Positions 1-11,660 of a DNA stretch of 64,000 nucleotides are shown here, piece after piece. The DNA is taken from positions 8,734,501 through 8,798,500 of the forward strand of contig CAMQGK010000604.1 in NCBI GenBank assembly GCA_947000775.1. The letters run 5' to 3'. Source of the stretch: Pterois miles. Its lineage: Eukaryota; Chordata; Actinopteri; Perciformes; Scorpaenidae. Position numbers and translations under genes: made by a program. Position 1 is the stretch's first letter; every line of letters begins with the position of its first letter. The notes below the pieces were generated by a model. It did no database searches. It was not told where the DNA came from and saw only the letters and a program-made list of their open reading frames with translations.

Positions 1-1500
1 ACCATGTTTATGTTCTAGCGTTCAGAGCCCTGTGTATTGTGGTTGGGTTTTGAATAACAGTGGTTTGGCTCACAGTTTTGAGCATATAAACCCCCACGCT
101 TCCACTGTTTTGGCCGAACTTAACTTGAACAGACGCCATAAAATTCACTACAGAGCGAGGTCCGGCCTAACTGTGGTTGGTATTGCTCGGTTATGGTATT
201 GTTTGTCGCGTAAATGCTGGGAAAGTCACAGAACACGGACTGAAGCTACAGAATATAAACACATGGTGTGTTTATCATAACTGTGGTCAGCACTAATAAG
301 TATAATTTTGGGAAGTATTTCCATGAGTTTAACTTCATGTTGGACATATGTAGGAGTGACAGCAACTTCCTATTCATGTGGAAACTTGAGTGATACCAAT
401 TTTAAATGTTACACGCAAGGAAGAAATTTGTGAATAAAAGTAGTCGAGAATTTTACAAAATCCACATTAAATTTCAGCAACCTACATTCAGTGAACAACA
501 GCCGACGTTATTTAATTTTAGTGTCCTTACTCTGCCAGTCCCTTCTGCTCACTTTGTTTTAGCACTGTGCCAGCAGAGGGGAGAGAACTGGCAGACCAAA
601 TTTAAAAACTAAGTCCAAAAACAAGGATTTGAGAGACATAACTTTATGTGGACAATCTTCATCTTTTAATTGGAAGTGGGTGATTTTGGCACAGATGACA
701 TACAGATTAGCTATAATGAAAGCACCAAGCTGTGGGTGTGGCAAAAGGATGTGGGCAACGCAGCAGTTCCAGGACTTGGAAGTACAAAACCATAGAAATA
801 AAAGTAGCAATCAGAAATTTCCAATGACATGCATACGTTGAGTATTATGTTAAACTGTGGTGGATGTCACATCCCCATGGCTCGAAGATACCAGCCTCAT
901 TTGCTAATCATAAAAGGAAGAATAACAGATAAAGGTCCTCTAGCAAGATCCATCTGCATGTTCTGCTTTGTTTGGGCAGCTGCTGCCAAGATGTTATCTA
1001 TTTGGAGTATCTCATAAAAGATATGAAAAAGCTCTGGCATGCATGGTCACACAGCCCAGCTGGAGGCTTTACTGTAAAGGTCTGCCTTGTAGACGACCAG
1101 ATGCAGTTGTATATCAACACGTATGTGTGCATGCGCAAAAAAATGTGCTTTGCTTAGCAATGTGTCAGGCACACAGTGTGTCTGCTTATGTGTCACTATG
1201 TGCTTTAAAGAGAAATAAAACCTGATTTATTCTGAACAGCAGTCTGTGCATTGTGTGTCTATTATGTGTGTCAAAGGTGGTCAGACTGTAAACACTTAAT
1301 GGGATGCATTAACAAGGCCACTGTTCCTTAACATCTGCTACTACAATGACCTATGTGCCATAAAGAATATAATAACGCCAATAAGAAAGTTATAATCAAC
1401 AAACAGTTTATGACCTGGCTGAAATGAAATTATGAATACGCTGTGATTTGCTTTGAACATGCCACCTCTTTGAATGTCACTGAGAAGCACAAAATTACTC
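1..1500. other. Unassigned non-coding stretch
   Basis: No gene or repeat could be recognised. The longest frames here are under 90 codons, lack family motifs and overlap one another in several frames, so they look like chance. The sequence is AT-rich and unstructured apart from short TG-rich patches near 1110-1270. Confidence 0.5.
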
Positions 1501-1504
1501 AGTA

Positions 1505-1640
1505 TGAGGGGTGGGACGGCTCATAAAATTCAAGGCTCGGTTTGGTTCACGGTTTGGGGTCACGGTTTTCGGTTCGGTTCATTTATGGCACAGCAAGGAG
1601 GCAAATTTCAGTTTAAACATGCATTTCATTTATTTGACAA
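1505..1640 (+). mobile_element. Fragment of a TIR transposon end, probably hAT-like
   Basis: The stretch starts with GAGGGGTGGGACGGCTCAT and continues with repeated CGGTT/GGTTCACGG motifs. This resembles a hAT-like terminal sequence common in fish (TAGGGGTGGGACGG type). The opposite end was not found, so the element may be truncated, or may continue into the featureless sequence up to about 3.3 kb. The class is inferred from the end motif only. Confidence 0.4.
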
Positions 1641-2190
1641 AATAAGCCAACAACTGTCTTCTCAACAGTAGACTAACATAAGGAACAAAACACTCCGTTA
1701 TCACATCTTATGGCTGCTATGACTTCTGATCTAAAAGAAAAGTGCCACTGAGTTATTTAAAATGAATTGATAAATAAAAACAAACCATCAACAAAAAGGT
1801 CAACATCAGGTCAGCCAGCACTAGAGATCTTTTAAACAGTAACATAAACTAGACCTGCATCATATGAGGAAAATCTGCCATGTGCATTAACACTGCTCAA
1901 TATTGCAATGATGATATGATGATAAATGATGATTGATAAATAAACAAATATTGAAGTGTGCATATTAGCTATACTTATGTCAGCCTGGTTGTTTTTAAAG
2001 TCAGAACCGGATCAGAATTGAATATTTAAATACAACTAGGACACATGTTGTTTCTAGAGCAGCAACAGTGATGTTTATAACAGCAAAGTCACCATAGAAA
2101 CTCATTAATATCTCATTGGAAACAATCTGACATATCAATAAAATAAATCATATTCCTGAGTGAAGTTTATAAAGACTGAAGCACACAGAC

Positions 2191-2372
2191 ATCAGTCAGT
2201 ATCAGTCCTTCCTCCTGTCCTCTGTCCTCCTGTCCTCTGTCCTCCATCAGTCAGTATCAGTCCTTCCTCCTGTCCTCTGTCCTCCTCCATCAGTCAGTAT
2301 CAGTCCTTCCTCCTGTCCTCTGTCCTCCTGTCCTCTGTCCTCCTGTCCTCTGTCCTCTGTCCTCCTCCCTCT
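2191..2372. repeat. Minisatellite of TCCTGTCCTCTG-type units
   Basis: The segment ATCAGTCAGTATCAGTCC recurs three times (starting near 2191, 2246 and 2289). Each copy is followed by a variable number of TCCTGTCCTCTGTCC subunits. The higher-order period is about 43-55 bp, with length change inside the pyrimidine part. The 81-codon frame across it is a by-product of the repeat and not a gene. Confidence 0.85.
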
Positions 2373-2399
2373 GCTGATGTGAACCACTACAGGTCCTGC

Positions 2400-3385
2400 T
2401 GGTAGAGGAGGAGCTGCTTTGTCTCAGCCAGCTGTTGAGTTTACTACTAAGATACATGACAAACTGACCTAAACAGTCAGACTAGAGAGCCTACTGCCAG
2501 CTTTAGTTTCAGCTTGTGTAGCCAAGGATACGTTGCTCCTTAACTTTATGAGGAGAATATATTAATAAGACAGAGACGCCATAGTTTGGACCCTTGTCAA
2601 TAACAGCACATCACCGCTTCACTGATACTGTTCCTCCCTTCACAATAAACTAGTGATCACACTTAAAAACGCATGGAAAACAGCAGCCATGAGGCATTCA
2701 TCCTTTTCTCCAAGGTGCTTGGGAGGTTTCGCTACTATCACGCCTGCCGAAACCAAAACCAGCATGCTGCGATGACTATGATGATGTTGCGGTACTTTCT
2801 CAGGAAAGGCCTTACTGACTAAACAAAAATACATTTCCAGCACCGTAAATCCCTCAAAGTAGCTTTACTGCTCTGTTTTTCTGTGTCCAGTTGGCTAATT
2901 TCTCAACTGGATGTTTGGACATTTCTGGTCTGTGGGACAGATTTAAAGCTCTCGGTAGCCCTGCACTGAAATGATTAACTTCTCCTACATATATTTACTG
3001 TAGACTAATATTTACCAAAAAAAAAGATCTCTGCTGGCTGTGATTGGGTGTTGCCAACACATGATATGCGGTGCAGCTGTCATACTCTGAGAAATAGGTG
3101 TTTGGGTATCACTCCGCGTTTGAGCGCACCTGCCGCATATCTACATTGACAGCAATGGATTTGAGCACACAAAAAACTCTCCAAAATTTAATGTCGTAAC
3201 AGTTGGTGGAGACACCAGGAAGTCCACAAAGACACACTTTATGACGCCTGACACCCAAAATCAGAGGTTACATTTGTAATTCCATTTAGAGAATACCGAA
3301 ACTCACCCATGAAGGGTGAATCCACTCCCGACTATTGAACATCGACGGGTCACAGCTTAAGGGCACAGATCCTTGACGGACTTAC
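2400..3385. other. Unassigned non-coding stretch
   Basis: No coding or RNA gene was recognised. Parts (about 3040-3180) read like internal sequence of a decayed transposon, but no terminal repeats could be paired, so no element is called. Confidence 0.4.
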
Positions 3386-4013
3386 GGCCCAGACACACCA
3401 ACCCGGCATCAAAGACCTAATATGTCGAGTAAGGCCGACAATGCGTCACCTCTCGTCACTTGTGTCTGCCAAAAAAATGCACTCCAAAACACCAAGGAGA
3501 CTACAGCTGATGGTGAACTACCACGTACATTCTGCACCTGAGTGAGATGAAATAACTCTCCATATCGGCAGGTAGCAGTGGTCCATATTCGTCATTGAGA
3601 AAGGGAAACAGGAAGACTGAAGACGGCGGATATAGAAGTCGTTATTATGACACATACATGAAATAAAAGAGCATTTGGTGTCCATTTTCACACCACTCTT
3701 GTTCACCACTCCGTTTCATTCCAGATGGCCGTGTCATTGTCAAAATCACATCAGATGCAATGACGATGAAAAATTAAAACAGCCTCTTACTTTCCTCGCT
3801 TCCGTTTCTCTTCTTGTGCACTGATTTGTTTAAGCTACACAGCCAGTCAGAACGATTTCCCTCACCAACGGGCTCCACCGCCAATTCAGCATCCTAAATC
3901 GGCCAAAAAGCTTCCGACATGGGCAGACTAGAGCCGGTGGCGCAGAAACTAGGCCGACAGACGCTCACCTATGGCCCCATACTGTCCGATCGTCGGCTTG
4001 GTGTGTCAGTGCC
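3386..4013. mobile_element. Non-autonomous DNA transposon with imperfect terminal inverted repeats
   Basis: The left end GGCCCAGACACACCAACCC is matched in inverted orientation by the right end, which reads GGCACTGACACACCAAGCC on the minus strand. This gives roughly 19 bp of inverted repeat with a few mismatches around a 628-bp element. Both subterminal regions contain GGCCGA motifs. TA dinucleotides lie next to both ends, but a target duplication is not certain. No transposase domain is visible inside. PIF/Harbinger or Kolobok-like are possible classes. I cannot decide from sequence alone. Confidence 0.65.
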
Positions 4014-5018
4014 TATAAGGCCGCTATGTTTCGCACTTACACCACAAAGGCAGCGAAACAGATTAAACCACAACAAATAAACAAAATAGTGAATCACAAC
4101 TTACAGTAAGCGATCACACAATGCTTCCACATCAATACTTTTATTCCTCATTCTCAAATTTGCAATAATTTAATTGTGACAGAAAACTGATTTTCACATC
4201 TGTTTCAGTGGCTTAATGAGAAGAGAAGTCTCCTGAAACTCTGTTCTGGGTCGCATTCAATAATTCATCTGGAGTGTAGAGCTCAGGATGTCACCTCCAC
4301 TGCTTCAGGCTTCTTGGCCTGGCTAGCAGTCTGGTTAGAGGGGCTGCCTTCTACCATTAGCATGGCTCTGATCAGATTAACAGTTGGGACTTCCGCCAAC
4401 AGAAAGGTACGAAGAGGGAGAGTCCTACCTGGCATGGCTTGGGTATAGCATGGCACATTTAGCAGGCCGGAGTGACCGCTGATGCACCACACGTAGCACG
4501 CTGCCATCATTATAACACAAGTGGTGTGATGCTCCTGCCAGGAAAGGGAAGCAGTGCAGGTGGCTCAGCATATCAGTACTGCTCGCTTTGGTTTCACTTC
4601 TACATTCTGAGTCACACTGTGATATTTTTGGGATTTTTTTGGACAGTGGTCTGACATGGAAGGTTAAGGATAACCTACCGAAATGTTTTGTAAAGTGTCT
4701 GTATTCTGAGGGCTTAGCTGACCATATGTCACATGGAAAAGTACATTGATTTTATATAAACCATCAGGCGACTATGAAGGATTCATGTAACAGTTGGTGG
4801 GCACAAAAAGCAATTCAATATCATTTAAAGAATGTCAGCGAGCTCAAAAAGTGGTTGAAGGGGACAGAAGAGGGATAAAACGAGTCAAAGGGAAAATGAT
4901 GGAGGGGTTAAGAAGCAAAGATGGCGAGGAGTGAGTGATGATGTTATAAAAGGATGGACTGGAGAGAAGGAATCAAAAGATAGTGTGTAGAGTGATGGCA
5001 ACCCTCCCACAGCCCTAC
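4014..5018. other. Unassigned non-coding stretch
   Basis: No gene, RNA or repeat was recognised. The few frames of 60-75 codons have no recognisable motifs. Confidence 0.4.
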
Positions 5019-5194
5019 CTGTGGTGGAACAGATTGGACCCGCCGCAGAGCGTTCTGATTGCCGTGGCGACCAAGCGTCAGCTGACAGATGGCTGCCTGC
5101 GAGCGTAGGGCAACGGGCCTTGCGCAGCTTCCACTGATTGGAAGTCCGTGCACACACACGACACTCCTGACGCCCACATGCACAGACTGGTGGC
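5019..5194 (-). other. Candidate orphan exon with strong splice-like edges
   Basis: On the minus strand a pyrimidine-rich tract ending in TTTTCACAG precedes position 5194, and CACAG followed by GTAGGGC follows position 5019. Together they define a 176-bp segment with acceptor-like and donor-like edges. All three minus-strand frames are unusually free of stops across this region (overlapping frames of 164, 141 and 78 codons). That mostly reflects local GC content. The translation matches no family I know, and 176 is not a multiple of three. It could be a lncRNA exon, an isolated coding exon or chance. Confidence 0.15.
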
Positions 5195-5394
5195 CTGTGA
5201 AAAGGGTGAGGGAGAAAAAGAGGACATGGTTGTTTTGAGCTTGGAGGTGTCGGACTGTTGCTGTTTCTGAAGACAACGACATAAATAAACATATCCAATC
5301 TGGGTCGCATCCATTGCTTACGGACAGAATATATGGAGGGACGAGGGTATGAGTGTGGACCTCTGGCACTGATGCACAACAGGGTCAGATTTGA

Positions 5395-5842
5395 CTACAT
5401 CAATGCACAACCACAGATCCAACTGATCCAATTAAATTGTGCATGGAATCTAGAAAAAAAAAAAAAAAAAACAGATTGATAAGGATGTCAAAAAAAGCTC
5501 TTTCTGTCTGTCTGTACTCCTGTGCAGCCCATCCCTCTCCTGCTACTTTGCAACATTCCCAGATCACATACCTGTTTCAAGCCATCTAAAACATTCCCAC
5601 AATGTAAGACTACAGCACTGCCTGAAAAATGTACATTGCTTTAGCAGTCCACTGTATATAAGATATGGCAGTGGCAGCGCCAGGCAACATGTACATTGAC
5701 AGTATTGTTACCAAGAGGAAGGCATGTAAAGCTGGCATTAGCAGCTAATGCTACTTCTAAAGCTTCGGTTGTGCTTTCCGCAAGGATGGTCGCACAGGCA
5801 TGAGCTGACCTGGAATCGTGACATGGAAATATTTGGATCTTT
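5395..5842. other. Unassigned non-coding stretch
   Basis: This stretch contains an A-rich run at about 5453-5471 and otherwise no recognisable gene or repeat. Confidence 0.4.
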
Positions 5843-6931
5843 AATAGGCTGCTCAAAAAATTAAGGGAACACTTAATCATCACTGTATAACACAGAGTCA
5901 GTTAAACTTCAGGGATGTCAGTCTGTCCATTTAGGAAGCACAAGTGATTGTGACTCACTTTCACCTGCTTTGGTGCAAATGAAAGTGACGACAGGTGCAA
6001 TGGAGAGGTAACAGCAAGACAACCCCCACAAAGGGAATGGTTTTACATGTGGTGGCCACAGACTATTGCTCTGATTCTTCTCTAGTTTTGGGTTCTGCTA
6101 GTGTCCTGCTGCTGGGCTGCTGCAGCCCAATCAGGTTTCCAGGTAGTCCAGCTCCTCCAGGGTGGCACATCCATACGTGTGGCCACAAGGTTTGTGAGTC
6201 TCAAGAGCATGGAGGAGATATTAGGAGACCGGTCGTTACATGAGGAGGGCTGGACAGGGCCGTAGAAGGGCATCAACCCAGCAACAGAACCGATATCTGC
6301 TCCTTTGTGTGAGGAGGGACAGGAGGAGCACTGTCAGAACCCTACATAATGACCTCCAGCAGGTTACTGGTGAGCATGTTTCTGATCAAACTGTCAGAAG
6401 GGGGTCCCGCAGACCTCCATTTCATAGTCAACGATACCCTGACTGCTGTTAGGTTCCAGGATGAAATCCTCAGAGCGATTATCTGACCTTGCGCTGGTGC
6501 AGTGGGTCCTGGGATCCTCCTGGTGCAGGACAATGTCCGGCCTCGTGACCAGAGTGTGTTGGCAGTTCCTGTATGGCAAAGTTATAGATGCCATTGACTG
6601 GCCCTCACGTTCCACTGACCTAAACCCAATCAAGCACCTATGGGACATTATGTATCGGTGCCTCTGACGCCGCCAAGTATCACCACAGACTGTCCAGGGG
6701 CTCACCGATGCCCTGATCCAGGTTTGGGATGAGATCCCACAGGACACCATCCGCCGACTCATCAGGAGCCCAGACATTGTCGGGAGTGTATACATAACGG
6801 GTTGATGATTTTGATTTTCCATTGACCGTTGCTATGTCATTTGATGTACATCAGTTAAGATTTTCAACTTGAATAATATGTTCATCAAGATCATCATCAA
6901 GTGTTCCCTTAATTTTTTTGAGTGGTCTATT
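5843..6931 (+). mobile_element. Tc1-like transposon, degenerate copy
   Basis: Inverted ends flank the element. The left reads AATAGGCTGCTCAAAAAATT and the right, on the minus strand, reads AATAGACCACTCAAAAAAATT. In both cases AAGGGAACACT follows. Between them lies a broken transposase in plus orientation. The element is about 1.09 kb. It is shorter than an intact Tc1 (about 1.3-1.6 kb) because the middle of the transposase is missing. The expected TA target duplication is not clearly preserved on the right side. Confidence 0.9.
6170..6805 (+). pseudogene. Tc1/mariner transposase remnant
   Basis: The N-terminal DNA-binding part is split over two frames. A first piece ends in GGDIRRPVVT near 6240, and the next frame continues with GQGRRRASTQQQNRYLLL through VSDQTVRR near 6400. 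The sequence then jumps to the catalytic C-terminal part: QDNVRP (the second DDE aspartate) in one frame near 6530, and IDAIDWPSRSTDLNPIKHLWD near 6585-6650. The region that should carry the first catalytic aspartate (FTDES-type) is deleted at about 6405-6450. The final glutamate of the NPIEH motif is lysine here. Frameshifts, a deletion and a lost catalytic residue mean no active enzyme can be made. Confidence 0.88.
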
Positions 6932-8311
6932 TCATGCAGGTTTCTCCTCAAGCAGAAGAAGCATATCACCAGCACTCACAGATACAGTGTCTGTTTTAGT
7001 TTATTCTTGGCAAATAAATGAATGTGTTTTGCATAAAACTGTAGATTTACAATAAAAAAAACAGTGAACATACAAAGACAGAAATAAACACCAATTATTT
7101 TCATCAGATTTATAAAGCCGCACCTACTGTAAGCCTGATTGTGTTTTTAAATCTCAGTCATTGTGGACCCAAGTGCACATGCAAGAGCCTCATTTCCACA
7201 TCCACAGTTAGCCATAAATGGATGCTGACAGGTCAGTCATTAGACCTGTCAATGAGAAATATGACAGAGAAAGTGCAATTTTACCAACTGTGTCGCATGG
7301 GAGAGGTTCTCCAACGGTGCCAGAGCAGCTGTCATTGTGCACAGCTGTGGCTATTTGTAGCGTCTGTACCTCTAAATCATCATACTTCAGCAAACCATCA
7401 CTGCAGTAAATTCTCAGTCCTAATTATTATTATCATTAAACATCAGAAGAATGATCAAAGATTCATTCATAGCCCTCATGTTGAAAAAGAGTTACAGTTC
7501 TTCACAAAGTTCAATCATAACAGGCATAATAGCTCAAATTTAAATAAAAAGAATGATGAAATTCATCACTTATAAGTCATTTAAAATTGAGTTTATAAAT
7601 GCGCTTTTGATTGACATTTTATAGAAAGCTGTGTCGCCTCTAAAATAATACGCCAATCTGAAATTGGCGAGCAACTTAAAACAATGTTGCCCGTCACTCA
7701 ACTCTTTAAATATGCTCCTTATCATATCACCTGCAGCTATCTCAGCTAAAGCCATATGTATGCTTGGTCTGAGAGGTGCTCACATTCTCACCGCACAATC
7801 TTCCTTGATAAATACCAGTTTATATGTGGAGGAAAAGCACATGCATCACTTACATATCTGGCCCTCGGCTACTGAAGCTATGTCCCAGGTTCTGTTTTAT
7901 GTACTTGCACATACGCTTATTGAAAATACCACATTGAAAGGGATGAAACTGGTCTTGTGATCAACATTAACGGCCAACAGTATTTTAGTGAAAAATTCAT
8001 CCTCCTAAGTAATTGGCCATAGAATTATCCAGTGCATTGTTTACCATTATCAGTGTGGCAAAAGATATTATGTTCTTGGGCATTTCTGATGATTTCAGTC
8101 TTTGAAATAAAAAAATGAAGGAAATTATTGATTTATTTCAGTCACACTTTCATTATTAAAAAAGTAAAGCGTTCAAATCCTGATCTTGGCTGAATTGAAC
8201 CGTATTAACTCAGCTTTGAATCACAGTGCGTCATTACAAATTTATCATTTTTGTTTTTGTCTCTGGAACACTGTGTATGTCAGCAACAGATTGTCTAAGA
8301 CTGAGAGATAC
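6932..8311. other. Unassigned non-coding stretch
   Basis: This is AT-rich single-copy-looking sequence. Frames of up to 144 codons (7141-7575, plus strand) and 98 codons (7664-7960, plus strand) show no domain, signal peptide or membrane pattern I can support, and they overlap equally long minus-strand frames. Confidence 0.4.
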
Positions 8312-8888
8312 TAGGGGTGGGGGAACTAATCAATACAGCATAGTAACGCATTATTTTGCATGTCAATATTGTCGATACACAGAGGTCAAGTATGAATCTT
8401 TTATTATATACAGTAAACTACTGACCCCTTAACAATCCGAAAGATGCTATTCTGTATTTCAGAGGTTGCAGCAGGCTCAGTCTTACAGCTAGTGTGAAGA
8501 TACTGGTTTAATATGAAACTACAAAACCTAATGAATCGCTTGGAACCAATCATGACATGTTAGCTTGTTGGGAAAGATGTTAAATAATGTTTGGCAACTG
8601 GCATGTCCATTTTCAAAGGGATCCCTTGACCTCTGACCTCAAGATATGTCAAGATATGAGATTAACAGAGTGAAAACTGCATATTTTTAGATAAAACAGC
8701 TGTTGACAAAGCGCATAAATTTGTAAGTTGAAAATTTGCAGTTGAAAAAAAAGGCACTAAATCATCATATATCTAATCGTAATACTAATAGTATATTGCA
8801 AAATGTTGCAAATCGCAATAAGATCTAATCATGACTTAAGTATCGTGATAATATTGTATAGTGGGACCTCTGATGACTCCCACCCCGA
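8312..8888. mobile_element. Non-autonomous hAT-like element, family B (TAGGGGTGGGGG ends)
   Basis: The left end TAGGGGTGGGGGAA is inverted at the right end, TCCCACCCCGA (the expected CCCCTA has mutated). The flanks are AGAGATAC and AGAGATAA, an 8-bp target duplication with one mismatch, as expected for hAT transposition. The internal part at 8465-8660 is closely similar to the core of family A elements elsewhere in the window (CCATTTTCAAAGGG and CTTGACCTCTGACCTCAAG motifs), although the terminal sequences differ. No coding capacity is present. Confidence 0.85.
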
Positions 8889-10060
8889 AGAGATAACCAC
8901 ATTAGTGTTTGTGTTAATTAGAAACCTGTTTGTTATTATTTACTATGTCATAGTTTAACAAGACAGTAGTCATGTAAAGGTCAAATACATGGACTATTTG
9001 TATTATGCAGTAAACTTGATAAAATCTTGAAGATTAGCCAGCCAGTCCAGTTACATTACAAAGATGGCCAATGACCTGCATGACTGAGAATCATCATGAT
9101 CAGACACAGCACGTGCCGCAACATGCAGGCAGATATAGTAGATGATCATGATTATCTGCAGGTCACATTGGTTTTAAAACCAGTTACAAGCTACACCTTT
9201 AAATGATCTTACATGCATTCTACAACTTAGACATGCCCCTGTTAAAAACACCCTCCAACAATCCAGTCAGCAAACTCATACTACTGTGAAATAGACAATA
9301 ATATAGCATATCGCAGCAGCCATTTCCCTACACAATTCACTTTCTTTCTGCACCATTTACTCTCACTCGCACACACGCACACACACACTGATATTGGATC
9401 TCGTTGGGAAATGGGTTGCATGTGTCTCATGCCTTTCTAACGCCTCCTGTTGCCATAAATATCTTGTTATGAAAGGCAGGTAATGAAAAGCGCTGCCTTG
9501 GTAATCCGTGACGGAAGGCAGTTTCATGCTAGTTTAGCTTCCATCACCTCCCTCGCTCCCTCCGCCGCCCCACTGAGACAAGCCCTCGCCTCTGGTACAC
9601 TTGTCCTCCCTCATCTCCTCCTCTTTGTCCCTTTGCCGAGAGACTACACGGGTCATCTATCTGCAGGATCATTGATGCATATTATTACATGTACATTCTC
9701 TGTTTGCTTTTATTTTTCTTTGCTGGTTGCGGAGCCGAAGGATGACAAAGTTTGTGCGTTTCTCCATCTGCCCAACACTTTGGTCCATTGCCATGAAATC
9801 TATAATGAATATTTTTAGTCCCCATAGGATGATTGATAAAGAGCAGGTCTGTCTCGTCTGTGTTCTGTTCAGTTGTTGTTGTTTTTTTTTAATGGAAACG
9901 CCCACTCAGTCATTGCAAAAAACGGGTTACCAAAGAAAGTTAATCATGAAGCTAATCAATAAGGTTATGAATAATGTGAACACTAGCACTAGCTGAGTCA
10001 CAGATAGCTGTGCTAAGTTTGGAAATAGTTTGGATTTTTTGAAGTGGGGTTGTATGTATG
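8889..10060. other. Non-coding stretch with a palindrome and a short CA tract
   Basis: No gene was recognised. The stretch holds an interrupted palindrome at 9072-9165 and a CA-rich tract near 9367-9389. Frames near 9483-9996 on both strands overlap each other and carry no recognisable domain. Confidence 0.4.
9072..9165. repeat. Interrupted palindrome
   Basis: TGACCTGCA (9072-9080) and ATCATGATCA (9093-9102) are mirrored by TGATCATGAT (9143-9152) and TGCAGGTCA (9157-9165). The result is a two-segment stem around a 40-base loop. The function is unknown. It could be a decayed fold-back element or a regulatory palindrome. Confidence 0.7.
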
Positions 10061-10383
10061 CTCCCGTGTTCTGTGAGGTAAAATGGCTGTTTTGTGTATT
10101 GAGTCTGGTCTGGTGTTGAAGACTGAGATATAACAGCTTAAGTGACTGTCTGACGGTGAGGTAAAGCTGCCGTGGACGAGAGCAACAGCCACCTAAAAAA
10201 AAAAAAAAAAACTACATCAGTATTAGGAATCAGGAATCAGGAATATTTTCAGTATTTTCAGTTTTACCTCACCATCAGAGAGTCGTTTCCGACAGGGAAC
10301 TGACGCCGTTAAATCGTAGTCTTCCAAGACCAGAGCAGAATCTATTCACAACGACAGGAATCTTACCTCGAGGAACACGGGAG
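10061..10383. repeat. Long imperfect inverted repeat (fold-back element)
   Basis: The arm at 10061-10165 (CTCCCGTGTTC ... GTGAGGTAAA) matches the reverse complement of 10262-10383 (TTTACCTCACC ... GAACACGGGAG) over about 100-120 bases. Well-matched blocks include CTCCCGTGTTC, TCTGGTCT and GTGAGGTAAA. The roughly 96-base centre contains an A run and a GAATCAG triplication. This is typical of a fold-back MITE, or of a palindromic pair of the same small repeat. No target duplication was identified. Confidence 0.7.
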
Positions 10384-11660
10384 TTGCTGGTCTACAGCTG
10401 CATCGATCAGTTACTTTGTCTTAATGGGTGACTTTCGGATATGAATTAAAGTGGCTTCCACACAGCAGTACATTGTTTAGCCTCTGTGCCTGCACTCCTG
10501 TCTGCGTCGCCAAACTGGGAGCAATATTGTATGTAATGTTGATACAAAGACTATGAGGTTGTACATACACTCTACATGTAGCAGGGCCACCATGCAGAAA
10601 CCTGTCAGGTCACAAGGGGAAAAATTATTAGAAGGTTTTGGAAAAATAGCATTTTGACACTAAAACATAAACACTTTGACCAGGTTTTAATGTTCGGACT
10701 TAAATACATAAGGAACACCACTGCGAAGCTACATAATGATATAAAAACCTCAGATAACTATAAAATAAAATAATGTTTGCACCCTTTAATGATTCCAACA
10801 GTCTTAGAGTTTTGTCATTATATACCATGATGAACATAAAGGATAATTCAATAATTTTGGCAACCATGTGTACTTTGATTAAACTGCAATAAAACATGGT
10901 TTGTAAAGCTAAATGAGGATGATTTTATGGTTTGGTTGCCCGTGCATGAAAAGAATTAAAGAAAGCCTGATGCAGGTGCTCATGTATAGTAACCATGAGC
11001 ATAAACTTACACTTGAACACATGCACAAGGACCCCTCACAGTGTTAGGGGTTAGTGACTGTGATCTCATATTAATGTTGCCTGTGTTGTTAAGGAAAAAA
11101 TGCTCCTCTTTTCACCTGGCTTCTTTTGCCCCTCGGCCAGTGAGGGAGTTGGCACATCGCAGGGCGAGCCATTGATCAGGGTGGATTGCAGGAGACAGCA
11201 GCTCAGAGCCGTGGCCCTCAGAGGAAGACCCTCTCGCATTCTGGCAGCCCTTCCAACAGAATAGATAATCCTGGAACAGCAGCTCCCTTCTCACCTCGTG
11301 CCAACAAATTTACAATTCAAACGTGGACCAAGGTGTTGAAGAGATATGTTAGAAACACTTTGATTTGTTTTTAAAAGAGATTTGACAGAGGTCGGATACA
11401 CAGAGGCCCCTACACTGTCGCTCTTCACAGGAATATAAATCGCTTTTCTCAAAATTTTACTTTTTTCCCTCTATGCTGATCTCTGATTTTGTGTCTAGTT
11501 ATTATGGAGTGCTGATATACTACATACAGCATAGTGTAAATGTGGTTATGTATCAGATATTATCTAACACAGTCAACATACTGTTATTTTAATTAAATCA
11601 TAAACAGGAGAAGTTAGTCATTAAAGATTAATAAACAGGCTTTTCTTTACCAGCACTTGT
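10384..11660. other. Non-coding stretch including one copy of an unrecognised dispersed repeat
   Basis: No gene was recognised. Positions 10892-11060 are similar to the reverse complement of 15060-15245 (listed separately). The remainder shows nothing I can name. Confidence 0.4.
10892..11060 (+). repeat. Unrecognised repeat, copy 1
   Basis: Segments such as TTGTAAAGCTAAATGAG, ATTTTATGGTTTGGTTGC, GGTGCTCATGT and AACACATGCACAAGGACC also occur, in inverted orientation and the same order, at 15060-15245. I estimate about 80% similarity by eye. The segment includes a small perfect hairpin, GCTCATG ... CATGAGC. I do not recognise the family. Confidence 0.7.

Noticed and set aside
2160..2405. 81-codon frame over the TCCTGTCC repeat
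   Set aside because: It is entirely produced by the minisatellite unit.
4885..5379. 164-codon minus-strand frame as a protein-coding gene
   Set aside because: Three overlapping minus-strand frames are open together, which points to local base composition. The translation is low-complexity in places and matches no family I know.
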